NCBI GenBank assembly: GCA_949358305.1
Contig: OX442321.1
Location: forward strand, 3,311,605 to 3,375,604
Origin: Strigamia acuminata
Lineage: Eukaryota; Arthropoda; Chilopoda; Geophilomorpha; Linotaeniidae
Length of the DNA: 64,000 bases
Direction of reading: 5' to 3'
The translations under genes and the position numbers were made by a program. Below are positions 19,604 to 29,571 of this stretch, one piece after another (position 1 is the stretch's first letter; each line of letters begins with the position of its first letter). The notes below the pieces were generated by a model. It was not told where the DNA came from. It made no database searches and saw nothing but the letters and a program-made list of their open reading frames with translations.

Positions 19604-22600
19604 AATGGGCGATATGGATGCGACAGAAGACAGAGCAGCCGCTACAAAGGCAACGATAGACAGGTACATTCGAATAAATTACCCGCCTGTTCCACCTGTA
19701 GTCGACGCTCCGCTGCCCGCGCCCACGCCGATTGACCACGACGCGCTCGTCGCAGCCGTGACCGCCGCTGTGACCGCCACCGCTCGAGCCACTCCGCCGC
19801 CCGTGATCCACCAAAATGTAAGAAGAAAACCGCTGGAAATTCCGAGGTTCGACGGGAAACGACCCGAGGACTGGGGGGGTTTCTGGAAGACTTTTTGCGT
19901 ACAGGTCGCGGACGACGCGACGCTCGACGAGGAACAAAAGCTGCTGCACTTACGTGCTCATCTGCTCGGCGACGCAATGGAGGAAATTAGAACACTCGAA
20001 ATAAATGCCGCCAACTACGCCGTGGCTGTGAATCGACTGACGAAAAAATACTGTGATCGGGCAGTGTTGGAAAACAGGTTTTTGTCTAACTTATTAAATT
20101 TGCCAATCATTAGCAGTGAACGAGACATTGTTGGACTACAAAAGCTGCACCGACACGTGGAAATAAACGTGGAAAACTTGTCGAATATCCAAGTTCCGCT
20201 CGTAGAAATCCAACGCATGCTGTTCCCCGTCCTGGCCGCAGCCATTCCGAGAACCGTGATGCGCAAATATGATGACGACTGCGAGGGCGAACGATCGGTA
20301 ATCAGATTAATGTCGTGGGTACGAGAATTTTTATTAAAGGAGAATCGATACGAAATGATGATAAACCAACAAAAAGCGATCAAAACACCCACGCCAACTG
20401 ACCCGGCCAAAGGAAGTGGAGATTCGAAGGGAAAGTCACATCGACGCAGAGGAGGAGCCAAGGAGAGTTCCGTCAACTCACTCTCAGTGGTAATGAATAA
20501 ATGCCAATTTTGCTCTTCTAATGAACACAGCAGAAAAACGTGCCCACTCACGGTGGAAGAGCGAAGGAAGAAAATCCAATCTCAAGGAACCTGCATGAGA
20601 TGTTTAGGCAGAACACCTCATAAAACTGAAGACTGCCGTACCACCATGAAATGCTTCCGATGCGATGGATTACACCACACTCAAATCTGCGATCAACCAC
20701 GAGTCAACCCGATCGACAACAATGCGTCAAAAGTACACGCCTCAGCCGTCGTGAGTAAAAACAATCAAAAATACGAATTCTTGATGGTCACGATGGTAAA
20801 CGTGATTGGTGAAAAAATGACAAAACCAGCCGTGTGCTACGTCGATGGCGGGGCACAACGGACATTCATAAGAGCTGAATTATCGCGAAAATTGAATCTA
20901 AAAATTATAGGAACTGAGCAAATGACGTTATCCGTGTTTGGACGTGAACCGACGACTGGAGTCCACAACAAAGTGGAATTGACTCTCACTCCGACACACG
21001 CCAAGACGCCTCGTATCAAGATCGAAGCCGTAGAAATCCCACACGTAACGTCAACACCCTGCGAAGTCCCGAATGAATACCTGAACAAAAAATTAGAGCA
21101 AAAAGGAGTCCAAGTAACGTGCAGACAGGTAGCACTGCATTCCGACGAGGTGGATTTGTTAATTGGAGTCGATAACTACTGGAAAATTACGACGAAGAAG
21201 ACCGAATTCATCGAAGACAACTTAATAGCGGTCAACACAAACTTTGGGTGGACACTGCATGGACAAACAACCAATGGCACACACATCCTTGCAACAACGG
21301 TGAGAACAAATAAAATCACCCTTGTACAATCCACAGATGACATTATGAAGAAACTCTGGGAATTGGAGGCCATTGGAATCCAGCATGAGTCGGTGGAAGA
21401 CACGGATGAAGTCGAAGTTCTGCGCAAATTCAACGAATCAATACGATGGACTGGAACCAACTACTCGGTTGCACTGCCGTGGATCGTCGACAGCAACGAG
21501 CTGGAAGATAATTTTACCATTGCAGAGCAGCGTTTCATGAATTTGCTTAGAAAATTCCGACGACAGCCTAACTTGTATTTAGAATATAAAAAGGTCATCG
21601 AGGAACAATTGGAACAAGGCATTGTTGAAGAAGTGACCAGAGACACGTCCAACCCGATTTATTACATGCCACACAGGCCAATAATAAAAGAAGAGCGAGT
21701 TACAACAAAACTGAGGATCGTGTTTGACGCGTCAGCCCATCGAAAGGGACAGCTATCGCTGAACGACTGCCTATCTAAAGGTATAAACTTTTTGCCGTCC
21801 CTAATTGTCGTTTTAACAAAATTCAGACTACGAAAAATCGCTGAAGCATCGGATATTCGCAAAGCATTCCACATGATCGAGATTGAAGTCAAAGATCGAG
21901 ACGTGACACGGTTTTTTTGGATCTGTGCAGACTGGGACGGGACGGGACGAGCCAAAATTCGAATACTACGTCAAACACGTGTTCTTTTCGGCGCTGCGCC
22001 CAGCCCCTTCCTATTGAACGCGACCATAAAACGTCACATCAAAATCTACAAGGACAAATATCCCGCCACATACGAATTACTCAGTCGATTTTTGTACGTG
22101 GACGACCTGCTCACGTCGGTGGACGACATTGAACAGGCAATGAAGACATACGATCAATCCCGCGAAATGCTCTCATCCGCCGGCATGCAACTGGTAAAAT
22201 GGCAGTCTAATTCTCCCGAATTGCGCGAAATATTCAGAAAGGACGACCCTACAAACGCAGAAGTAACGTCAGATGAAGAATCAAAAGTGCTGGGACTGAA
22301 ATGGAACCCAACTTCAGACACGCTGAGTTTACAAATGGAAAATATATCAAGCGTGAACAACAAAACAGCGACGAAGAGAGAAGTCGTCCAAATTACCGCC
22401 CAAATATTCGACCCACTCGGATTCGTAACCCCATTCGTCGTCACCGCGAGAATATTTTTCCAATCACTTTGGCTGAGAAAATTAGAATGGGATGAAAAAT
22501 TGGATGAAGCTCTTAGACTCAACTGGCTTAAATGGGCAGAACAAATTCCAAATTTGAGCAAATTCAACATTCCAAGATGGCTCGGGGTGAAGAATGAAAT

Positions 22601-22712
22601 GAACTGCGAGATCCATATTTTCTCAGATGCGAGTCCCAAGGCATACGGCGCCGTCGCCTACATACAAGACACCACGGAAGATTTAATTGAATCATTCTTT
22701 ATTTTTTCTTAA
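19604..22712 (+). CDS. BEL-1 Gag-protease-RT-RNase H portion, ends at in-frame TAA
   Basis: Continues the gag frame of 5373-5596. Order: BEL Gag region (DUF1759-like, IPRFDGKRPEDWGGFW); three Cys/His knuckles (CQFCSSNEHSRKTC, CMRCLGRTPHKTEDC, CFRCDGLHHTQIC); an aspartic-protease region of the DUF1758 type; RT with LRIVFDASA, SDIRKAF, FGAAPSPFLLNAT and catalytic YVDD; the start of RNase H (IHIFSDASPKAYGAVAY). The protease active-site triad reads DGG where the family normally has D-S/T-G. The frame stops at TAA 22710-22712 within RNase H and stays open in the same frame beyond it, so this is a point nonsense change rather than a natural end. Confidence 0.92.
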
Positions 22713-24650
22713 TGTAGGGTGGCGCCAGTCAAAGCATTGACATTACCAAAATTGGAACTGATGGGAGCCTTGGTTGCAGTCCGCATGGCCGACCAAATTA
22801 AACAAGTGACGAGTTGCCGTGAAGTACATTATTGGACCGACTCGCAAATCTGCCTCCACTGGATCCGCAACACAGCCAAAAGACCACCGACTTTCATTCA
22901 AAATAGGGTGCTGGAGATCCGCGAGAAATCAAAAATCGACAACTGGAGACATGTTCCGGGCGTCGACAATCCCGCGGACCGCCTAACACGTGGTTTGACA
23001 GTCGACGAGTTGCTAACTGACAAGCTGTGGTGGAACGGACCAGACTGGATACGAGGCTCACGTGACGATTGGCCAAATTCACAGACGGAAATAACAGACG
23101 ATTCGGATGAGGACGACATGGAAATTCACATCGAATCCCTCCAAATCATTAATACCGATTTCATTTTCTCCAAATTTAGCTCGTTCGCTCGGATACGACG
23201 CGTTACAGCTTGGATGCTGAGATTCGCAGCCAATACACGAGCTGCTGACACCTCAGAAAAAATCCAAGGACCACTAACCGTCACCGAACTCAAGCGAGCC
23301 GAGATGACACTGATCCGGGCTGCACAGCGAGAGTGTTACGGAGCCGAGATGACACGATTACAAAACGAAAAGCCGTTGACCGACTCAAAACTACAAAACT
23401 TAAAAGTTTTTTTGGACGTTTCTGGTGTGCTCAAATTGGACACTCGACTCAGGAACTCCAAAGATGTCATCACTGCAAACTCCCCCGTGCTCCTCCCGTC
23501 CGATCACGCACTCACCAAATTAATTTTATCGTTTTCACATGCTCAGGTTTTCCATTGCGGTTTGACAGCCACCCTGGCATATTTCCGTCAGAAATTCTGG
23601 ACGCCAGCCGCAAGGAGAACTTTGAAAACGATCTTAAATAGGTGTGTGACTTGCAAAAGAATAAATGGACGATTGATGAGAGAAGTGCCCGGACAACTGC
23701 CTTTTGATCGAGTGTCACAGTGCAGCCCATTCACCATTACCGGAGTCGATTTCGCAGGACCAATCGTTGTGCGTGGAAGAAAGACCAAGGCGTACATCGC
23801 TCTCTTCACCTGTGCCAATATCCGAGCGGTACACTTAGAACTAACTCCTTCACTCACTACCTCAGATTTCGTAGGCGTACTGGAACGATTCATTAGCCGA
23901 CGTGGAATGCCAAAAACTATCTACAGTGACAACGGGACAACATTCCATCGTACAAACCGCGAATTGTGCGCTTTGCTGCGAAATACAAGAGACGACTCCG
24001 TACGCAGCTTTCTAACTCAAAAGGGGATTGAGTGGAAGTTCATCGTTGAGAATGCTCCTTGGTGGGGAGGATTTTGGGAGAGGATGATTCAAACTGTCAA
24101 GTCTTGTTTAAAAAAGACGATTGGATTAGCCTCTCTCAACTTCTTTCAATTAGAGACTTTGCTCACTCAGGTAGAGGCCATCATCAACAAAAGACCTATT
24201 ACTTACATCTACGACGCGCCAAATGAACCCGAAGCGCTCACGCCGGCCCATTTTTTGACGGGGATCAGTTTGACGAGTTTGCCATCCGCTGAAGACGCTG
24301 CATCGAACAAACCAACTCAGCAATCGTTTATCCACCAATGGAAAAGGCGTCAAAGCATCTTGATGGACTTTTGGCGACGATGGTCCCGTGAGTACTTGGT
24401 CGACTTAAAAAGACAAGTGGGAAAACCAAATACTAGTCAACTTCAGACAGGAGATGTAGTGTTGGTAGAAGATTTACTAAAATCTAGAATTAATTGGAAA
24501 ATGGCGCGTGTTATCAACATACACCCCAGTAGAGACGGTGTAACGCGTTCTTGTGAGTTGTTAATGCCTAATGGCAATAAATTTAGGCGACCTGTGCAAC
24601 GCTTAATAAAAATGGAGGTGCATTCCGGTCCCGTGCCGCCGGCAGTGTGA
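22713..24650 (+). CDS. BEL-1 RNase H end and integrase, after the nonsense codon
   Basis: Same frame as the preceding ORF, about 645 codons, with no plausible ATG at its start. It opens with the BEL motif APVKALTLPKLELMGALV, then WTDSQICLHWI and NPADRLTRG (RNase H end). The integrase has an H/H/C/C finger (HCGLTATL ... CVTCKR) and core Asp in VDFAGP, Asp in YSDNGTTF and Glu in APWWGGFWERM. The protein ends PAV, and its TGA stop uses bases 3-5 of the 3' LTR. It could be made only by readthrough of TAA 22710. Confidence 0.92.
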   Translation, partial: CRVAPVKALTLPKLELMGALVAVRMADQIKQVTSCREVHYWTDSQICLHWIRNTAKRPPTFIQNRVLEIREKSKIDNWRHVPGVDNPADRLTRGLTVDELLTDKLWWNGPDWIRGSRDDWPNSQTEITDDSDEDDMEIHIESLQIINTDFIFSKFSSFARIRRVTAWMLRFAANTRAADTSEKIQGPLTVTELKRAEMTLIRAAQRECYGAEMTRLQNEKPLTDSKLQNLKVFLDVSGVLKLDTRLRNSKDVITANSPVLLPSDHALTKLILSFSHAQVFHCGLTATLAYFRQKFWTPAARRTLKTILNRCVTCKRINGRLMREVPGQLPFDRVSQCSPFTITGVDFAGPIVVRGRKTKAYIALFTCANIRAVHLELTPSLTTSDFVGVLERFISRRGMPKTIYSDNGTTFHRTNRELCALLRNTRDDSVRSFLTQKGIEWKFIVENAPWWGGFWERMIQTVKSCLKKTIGLASLNFFQLETLLTQVEAIINKRPITYIYDAPNEPEALTPAHFLTGISLTSLPSAEDAASNKPTQQSFIHQWKRRQSILMDFWRRWSREYLVDLKRQVGKPNTSQLQTGDVVLVEDLLKSRINWKMARVINIHPSRDGVTRSCELLMPNGNKFRRPVQRLIKMEVHSGPVPPAV

Positions 24651-25176
24651 AAACCGACACGGTTTTACATATTAATTAGTAAATTTTAATTGTTTTTTAT
24701 AATAATGTGAAATTTTGATTTATTGCTGATTTTAATTATTCATTAATTGTTATTTGATTTGATGTGTTGTTGATTTAATTTTGACAAACTATTATTTTTA
24801 TTGTATTTTATTTAAATTCCTTCAAAGTTGTATTTAATTTAATTTGAAGTTGTTACTTTTTAACTTGAACCTTTTCCCTTGCTTTTCTGAGAATTCACTC
24901 ACCTTTGCAAGGTGTTAGCAATTATCTTGCGCTCCCCTTTTGGAGCGCATCATCTTTTCTCTGTGTGCTTTACTTGTAGCACAGAAATATTTGTCATTTG
25001 TTTCTTTGTATTTTAATTACCACTGTTCTGAAAAGAATAAAGTTTAGTCTTGAAGAAGTTTTTGAACCAACAAGTTGTGCTTCTTTATTTCTCATTTTCA
25101 TACATTAATTTGAAATTTAGTATTGTTAACCAGGAAATTAATGAACTATCCGCAAGTATTCATCTTGCATTTCAAA
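24646..25176 (+). repeat. BEL-1 3' LTR
   Basis: Second copy of the 531-bp LTR. It is preceded by GCCGCCGGCAG and followed by the AAATA target duplication (25177-25181). Its first five bases TGTGA supply the pol stop codon. Confidence 0.92.
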
Positions 25177-25537
25177 AAATACAAAACAAAATAAAATATA
25201 TTTTAAAATTTGCTTGGTCGTGGCTGTAGCCACTGAAGGCTTCGATTTGGTAGTTGTTACTCTCGCCTCTAATTTTATAGCCGAAGCGTGTGATTATGCG
25301 GTCTTGCTCGTTTGCTAAAAACTGAGTTTGGGTTTTCGTAAATATGACTTGGTAGCAAAGGAATATTCATATTGTTGCTGAGCAGTTCTTCTCCTGAGCT
25401 TTTAACTCGACGACACATTAACAATCTAAATAATAAATAAATAAATAAATAAATAAAATTAAAAATTAAAAATTAAAAATATCTTATAACTGTGCTTAAA
25501 TTTTCCCATGCTGCTTCGGGCCGCCATACTGGGAACA
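25177..25537. other. AT-rich spacer with AAAT microsatellite
   Basis: Holds (AAAT)n and AATTAAA-type low-complexity sequence at about 25425-25484. No gene seen. Confidence 0.6.
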
Positions 25538-26037
25538 ACATTTTTCTTGAGCAAAAAATGATTTTATGATGTTAAAAGTTAATTTTTTATGGACTTTTTT
25601 AAAAAATAAATCAGAAAAATACATTTTTTCACCTAAAAATGCTATTTTTCTAACAAAATTGGATCGAAACGTTTAAGTTTGTCAAAATGCAATCTTTCTA
25701 TTCCAAAAATTTTCCCATTACATTATAACAAATTATTTCGATTATGTTTTCTGTATTGATAGAGGCGTTGGTAGTTCAATGGGGCCAGGTGTGAAACTCG
25801 TGTATTGGTCCTCAACAACAGATCTCTCTGAGCCTTTAGCTGTCTAACTGACCAATGAATAGCCTAAATAAATAAATAAATAAATAAATATACAGGGTGT
25901 CCCAAAAGTCTGGACCCCCCAAGTAATTTCGAACATACTTGAGATATCAGAAAACTGAAAAAAAACTCGTATAGGAAATCATTCATTGCGAATCTGATGG
26001 ATTCCTCAAATTTGACCTCTGTCTTCTGATCAAGTCA
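25538..26037 (+). repeat. Dispersed 500-bp repeat, copy A
   Basis: Aligns end to end with 27924-28425 (a few percent difference, few indels). It includes a segment GTTGGTAGTTCAATGGG with faint tRNA box-A character, an (AAAT)n run, and then ATACAGGGTGTCCCAAAAG, which resembles ends of some DNA-transposon families. The class is undetermined. The minisatellite at 26038 starts at its last base. Confidence 0.75.
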
Positions 26038-26352
26038 AAAAATGTCTAAAAACGACAACAAAATGTCTAAAAACGACAACAAAATGTCTAAAAACGACAA
26101 CAAAATGTCTAAAAACGACAACAAAATGTCTAAAAACGACAACAAAATGTCTAAAAACGACAACAAAATGTCTAAAAACGACAACAAAATGTCTAAAAAC
26201 GACAACAAAATGTCTAAAAACGACAACAAAATGTCTAAAAACGACAACAAAATGTCTAAAAACGACAACAAAATGTCTAAAAACGACAACAAAATGTCTA
26301 AAAACGACAACAAAATGTCTAAAAACGATAACTAAATGTTTAAAAACAACAA
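26038..26352 (+). repeat. 21-bp minisatellite, about 15 units
   Basis: Near-perfect tandem copies of a 21-bp unit that reads as MSKNDNK on the plus strand. The last one or two units are degenerate. The period is a multiple of 3, so an open frame of 97 codons arises automatically. No flanking coding signal supports a gene. Confidence 0.93.
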
Positions 26353-27923
26353 AAACTTTTACTGGTACGTTAATGTGCGATGGATTAAAAGTGAATAAGA
26401 CACAATGGTATACAGCTGGTCAAGAAGGACGATTGCATCTTCTTTCTTATCCGCACGTACAACAAATTAAAGAAGATTAAAAACCACATAAATGATGATG
26501 ATAAACATTTTCACAATCACAATTGCAATGATAACATTTTGAGCAAATGGTGTCTCGAAGTAAGTTGTGAAGGAAACGAAAACAAAGTCATTAATGCTCA
26601 TTAATTTTGATTAAATTAATTCTTAAAGTTAGATCATTTGTTTTTGGCCGACATCCCGTCAAGTACGACAGCGGCCGGTGGTTTCGCGTACCGGTTTCTA
26701 AAACCTTGTGGGCCGCATTCCACGTGAGCACAACATCTGCCTCGGAGTTTGTCCAGTATATTTTGCATTGCATTTTCCGAGATTTAGTCAAATAGAGTCC
26801 AGCCAGTACAGCAACCCAATTTGGGTTTTGTGCATTTGCATGATGTTTTGGTCGTTCAACGGCAGAGTGCGTGTATGTGCATTTTATGACGATGCTATGA
26901 ACAATACGAGACGTTAAACAATAATTTGTCACGTAATTTTGTCTCGATCTGCACGAGGCGAGGTGAACAGCAAGATTTTGCTGGTCGTGCTGTCGTGCTG
27001 CCATTTCGCTCCGTTGTTTTCATTCTTTTCATCCGTTTTCACAACATTCCATTCGTTTTTCCTTTGTATTTATGCAGAATTCTATCCACGCACAACCAAT
27101 CCGGTGATTAAGAAGGTTTGTGAGGTGATAATTCTTGATTTCATTCATTTTGGGCCTGATTCCATTTCTATGGATTCCATTTTAAGCCTAATGCATTGAA
27201 AATGAATACATTTGTTACTGCGTGGCTTTTTCCTAGTTTTCGTAGTTTTTCTATTACATTATTTTGGTTTCAACATAAGCTTGTATTGGTTTGAATTTTC
27301 ATGGCTCGTTATTTCACATTTTAACCAGCAATTGTGTAATTCTTGACCAATTTGTCTTTGGAAACTAAATGGCTGTAGATCCTTGTCACCGAGCTAGTTA
27401 TCCACCGAACTACAATGACCAGGATGTCCAATTTGACCACTTTTTCCATTTGTCACTTCTATCTTTCCCCACAAAAAAACCATATTGGCTATTTCTGAAT
27501 TTCACAATTTTACCCAATAGCAATTATGAAATTGCAAACAAAAATAACTGGATCTGATTGCTCTACGCCTAATGAAATAAGGGCTGTTGAACATTTTGAT
27601 TTGCTTCTACTTCCGGTCATCCCTAGTCCCTAGATAATGCTAAAAGAAAGCTCTGGTTGGCATAATGTTGGTATTGTAAGACTGCAGAGTGTAGCATTTA
27701 CCAATTTGTCACGAATATTTATTTATCATCAATTTCTCCATTGTTTTCTTAGTTTTCAAATCGATAAATAGTCCCTTTTACAACAAATTTTGCATTGTGC
27801 ACACTCTTAACCTTTAAATTAATTAATTTGAATGCATTTACAAACTATTTCTATTGTGGTAATTCTGGATCACCTAAAATATATTGGAAAAGGAAATAAT
27901 GTAGAAATAGAAAAAGTACGTAT
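26353..27923. other. Spacer without recognisable gene
   Basis: About 1.6 kb with only short overlapping ORFs on both strands. No domain, splice pattern or repeat copy recognised. Confidence 0.5.
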
Positions 27924-28425
27924 ACATTTTTCTTGAGAAAAAAATGATTTTATGGTATTAAATGTTAATTTTTTTATGGACTTTTTAAAAAAAAAATTCA
28001 GAAAAATACATTTTTTCACCTAAAAATGATATTTTTCTAACAACATTGGATCGAAACGTTTAAGTTTGTCAAAATCCGATCTTTCTATTCCAAACATTTT
28101 TCCAATACATTATAACAAATTATTTCGATTATGTTTTCTGTGTTGGTAGAGGCGTTGGTAGTTCAATGGGACTAGGTGGGGAACTCGTGGATTGGTCCTC
28201 AACAACAGATCTCTCCGAGCCTTTAGCTGTCTAACTGACCAATGAATAGCCTAGATAAATAAATAAATAAATAAATATACAGGGTGTCCCAAAAGTCTGG
28301 ACCCCCCCAAGTAATTTCTAAAATACTTGAGATATCAGAAAACTGAAAAAAAACTTGTTGAGGAAATCATTCATTGCAAATCTGATGGCATCCTCAAATT
28401 TGACCTCTGACCTCTGACCAAGTCA
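27924..28425 (+). repeat. Dispersed 500-bp repeat, copy B
   Basis: Second copy of 25538-26037 in the same orientation, 2386 bases downstream, with the same (AAAT)n and ACAGGGTGTCCC core. It lacks the 21-bp minisatellite that follows copy A. Confidence 0.75.
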
Positions 28426-28601
28426 GAGTAGACGTTAAGTCATTAACTTTATTAAATTTATTAACTTTAATGATAGACCGTAGACGCTGAATTGCAAAAA
28501 CGCGGGAAAATAGAACGTTGGCATCAAAAATTCTGAAGTGAGAAATGCTAAAGAATTGGAATATTTAATTCATTTAATCAATTATTATAAAACGCTAAAA
28601 A

Positions 28602-28873
28602 TCAAGATGCTGAATCACATTGAAAAAAACATACACAAATTAATTTGTCGTCTGGGGGATTGAAACCAGCTGGACCGGCTGGACCAGCTGCAAACGGAAG
28701 CGCCATGTGGATGTTTGCTGGACCAGGCTGCATATTGGCTGCAAAAGGAATTGCCATGTTTGCTGGACCAGGCGCCATGTGAGCAGGCAGAAGCGCCATT
28801 TGATGCATATTAGCTGCTAAAGGCGCCATGTTGGCTTGACCAGGAATTTGCAATATTTGAGCTTGTGTGGGAG
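28602..28873 (-). CDS. Unknown gene, putative terminal exon (Ala/Pro/Met-rich, GFN-PDD motif)
   Basis: Minus-strand exon beginning after a pyrimidine-containing acceptor (...ATAAAATCAG) at 28874. It encodes about 90 residues with repeats of the type GPANM, AANMQ and AHMAP, then GFNPPDDKLICVCFFQC, and stops at 28602. It joins in phase with the exon at 29245-29331 (1 + 2 bases). The same GFN-x-PDD-x-LIC-x-C pattern occurs in that exon, so the two share a duplicated motif. No family recognised. The 371-base intron (28874-29244) has GTAAGA and TCAG ends. Function unknown; a small Cys-containing secreted protein is possible, but no signal peptide is visible here. Confidence 0.5.
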
Positions 28874-29244
28874 CTGATTTTATACAATTTAAAAAGAATA
28901 ATTAAAACCTTTTCAATTTTATATCAGTTTAACTTACTTGGCATTAAAGAAAAATAAATAAAAATGCAGATACAATTCATGAATAAGATAACAATTTCCC
29001 AAAATGGTGGCGAATTGTTCAAAATATTTGACATTAACAATTTTGATGAAAAGATTGAATGCAATTTTTGTCGCTTATTCCAAAAGAAAACATGTATGTT
29101 ATGAGGTAGGGTTGGTATGGGAATTATCCGAGAATTGTAAATTTCCACAGCTCTAGCAAGTAATACGCCTGGGGCAATATTCGCAAACTAAAAAAAAAAT
29201 AAAAAAAAAATATATTAAATATATATAAATATCTTGTATCTTAC

Positions 29245-29331
29245 ACTTTCCTGACTCAACACAGCAAAGTGGCAAGTTTTTATTGTTATAATAACACTCG
29301 CAAATTAAACTATCATCAGGACCATTGAAAC
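29245..29331 (-). CDS. Unknown gene, putative internal exon (GFNGPDD, Cys-rich)
   Basis: Minus-strand exon between an acceptor GGCACCAG (29332) and a donor GTAAGA (29244). It encodes FNGPDDSLICECYYNN, then NLPLCCVESGK. Five Cys in about 20 residues suggest disulfides. Its end phase (1) fits the exon at 28873. Upstream exons would lie to the right, beyond the gypsy-3 remnant, which then sits in this gene's intron. The call rests on splice-site phase agreement and the repeated motif. Confidence 0.45.
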
Positions 29332-29384
29332 CTGGTGCCAAACACAATTATATTCAAAACAAAATATAAAAATACAACTTCTTC

Positions 29385-29464
29385 CGTGGTGACTCTTTTA
29401 TTAATAAAAACACATTAAATTGAATAAAAGTGGCTCAGGGTCACCACATTTCCCCCCTTTTTAT
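29385..29464 (-). repeat. Polypurine tract and start of a 3' LTR (gypsy-3)
   Basis: On the minus strand AAAAAGGGGGGAAA is followed by TGTGGTGACCC, the classic tract-plus-LTR start. About 55 bases on, GAGTCACCAC is the inverse of that start, so either the LTR is very short or truncated or this is a fortuitous inverted repeat. AATAAA lies between. Confidence 0.45.
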
Positions 29465-29571
29465 TCAAATCTTACGAGATTTACAAAAAACGAATAATAA
29501 AAGGAATGAATATATATATAAAAAGAAATAAAAGAACACTATAAGTCTTTTCTTCTTTTTTTCCCTTCAGC

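Larger units (their letters stand above)
4779..25176 (+). mobile_element. BEL-1: BEL/Pao retrotransposon interrupted by gypsy-2
   Basis: The element has 531-bp LTRs at both ends (4779-5309 and 24646-25176) that read as identical, and 5-bp target duplications AAATA at 4774-4778 and 25177-25181. Its internal region encodes Gag, protease, RT, RNase H and integrase in BEL/Pao order. Without the 14,003-bp gypsy-2 insertion and its 4-bp duplication the element is about 6.4 kb, normal for the group. Two lesions should prevent activity: the gypsy-2 insertion in gag and an in-frame TAA at 22710. The identical LTRs imply both are recent. If the LTR ends at the first CA, its inner boundary moves by 2 bp. 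Confidence 0.93.

Noticed and set aside
25765-25840. tRNA gene or clear tRNA-derived SINE head
   Set aside because: Only box A is suggestive; no convincing box B or cloverleaf could be drawn.
26042-26335. MSKNDNK repeat protein
   Set aside because: An open frame is automatic for a 21-bp tandem repeat; no gene context.
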